From Candidatus Methanophaga sp. GoMg3.2 (lineage in GTDB: Archaea > Halobacteriota > Syntropharchaeia > Alkanophagales > Methanospirareceae): 6,149 nt of DNA. The stretch covers positions 1-6,149 of the forward strand of contig QBUN01000277.1 of assembly GCA_013180565.1 (NCBI GenBank). Reading direction: 5' to 3'. Positions 6,125-6,149 of this stretch are shown piece after piece; position 1 is the first letter of the stretch; each line of letters opens with the position of its first letter. The position numbers and the translations under genes are program-made. The notes under the pieces were generated by a model. That model was not told the DNA's origin, searched no databases, and saw only the letters and a list, made by a program, of their open reading frames with translations.

Positions 6125-6149
6125 GCTTCAACACCTCTTACATCCACCT
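6121..6149 (-). CDS. hsdS: C-terminal tail of a probable HsdS specificity subunit (window edge)
   Basis: Upstream of gmrSD the minus strand reads, in one frame, VDVRGVEA and then TGA (6123-6121). The stop overlaps the gmrSD ATG as ATGA, the same coupling as between gmrSD and its downstream neighbour. HsdS proteins often end in a helix followed by a sequence like TGKIDVR plus a few residues, and the codon before V ends in AG, compatible with K. Only 29 nt are available, so the call rests on this tail, the frame coupling and the type I context with hsdR downstream. An HsdM or unrelated C-terminus is possible. Confidence 0.5.
6132..6138 (-). promoter_or_regulatory. Shine-Dalgarno site of gmrSD
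   Basis: AGAGGTG lies 7 nt before the ATG at 6124, inside the coding sequence of the upstream gene. Together with the ATGA overlap, this supports translational coupling and fixes the gmrSD start. Confidence 0.6.

Overview
The window carries the 3' half of a type I restriction-modification (RM) operon on the minus strand. It has been modified by insertions and then cut by an insertion sequence. The host is probably an archaeon. The transposase has a clean archaeal-style promoter (a CTTTAAATA TATA box about 26 nt before the expected start of a very short leader), and its DUF4277/IS1634-type family is common in methanogenic and methane-oxidising Euryarchaeota (family knowledge). Nothing here fixes the taxon, and IS elements travel.

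Reading in the direction of transcription, from high to low coordinates: (1) the last 29 nt (6121-6149) encode a tail reading (K)VDVRGVEA-stop, which looks like the C-terminus of an HsdS specificity subunit. (2) An apparently intact single-chain GmrSD-type, type IV modification-dependent restriction enzyme with DUF262, DUF1524 (HNH) and DUF5655 domains (4046-6124). (3) A very AT-rich gene for an unusual chimeric protein: a DNA adenine-methylase half with motif IV but no visible motif I, an HsdS-like segment, and an AlbA_2 (Schlafen-type) domain (2376-4049). (4) The N-terminal nuclease part of HsdR (1598-2386), with an in-frame TAG, ending before the helicase motor. (5) A partial IS1634-like element (1 to about 1622) whose transposase runs off the left edge. 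Adjacent operon genes overlap by 4, 4 and 11 nt, so they were probably co-transcribed from a promoter upstream of the window.

The most interesting point is the history of gene 3. Its start and the hsdR start lie in two near-identical copies of a 25-26 nt sequence containing the ribosome binding site, the ATG and the MTTDT codons. MTTDTSEK is a typical HsdR start. The gene between the copies is far richer in AT than both neighbours. This suggests an AT-rich cassette entered at the gmrSD/hsdR junction and borrowed a copy of the hsdR translation start. The locus would then be a layered defence island: a type I system, a nested type IV enzyme, a methylase/AlbA_2 cassette, and finally loss of the type I nuclease/motor through the IS insertion (plus or minus the TAG). 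GmrSD may be the only intact restriction activity left.

There is no gene-free stretch longer than 300 bases. I saw no tRNA, rRNA or CRISPR array.
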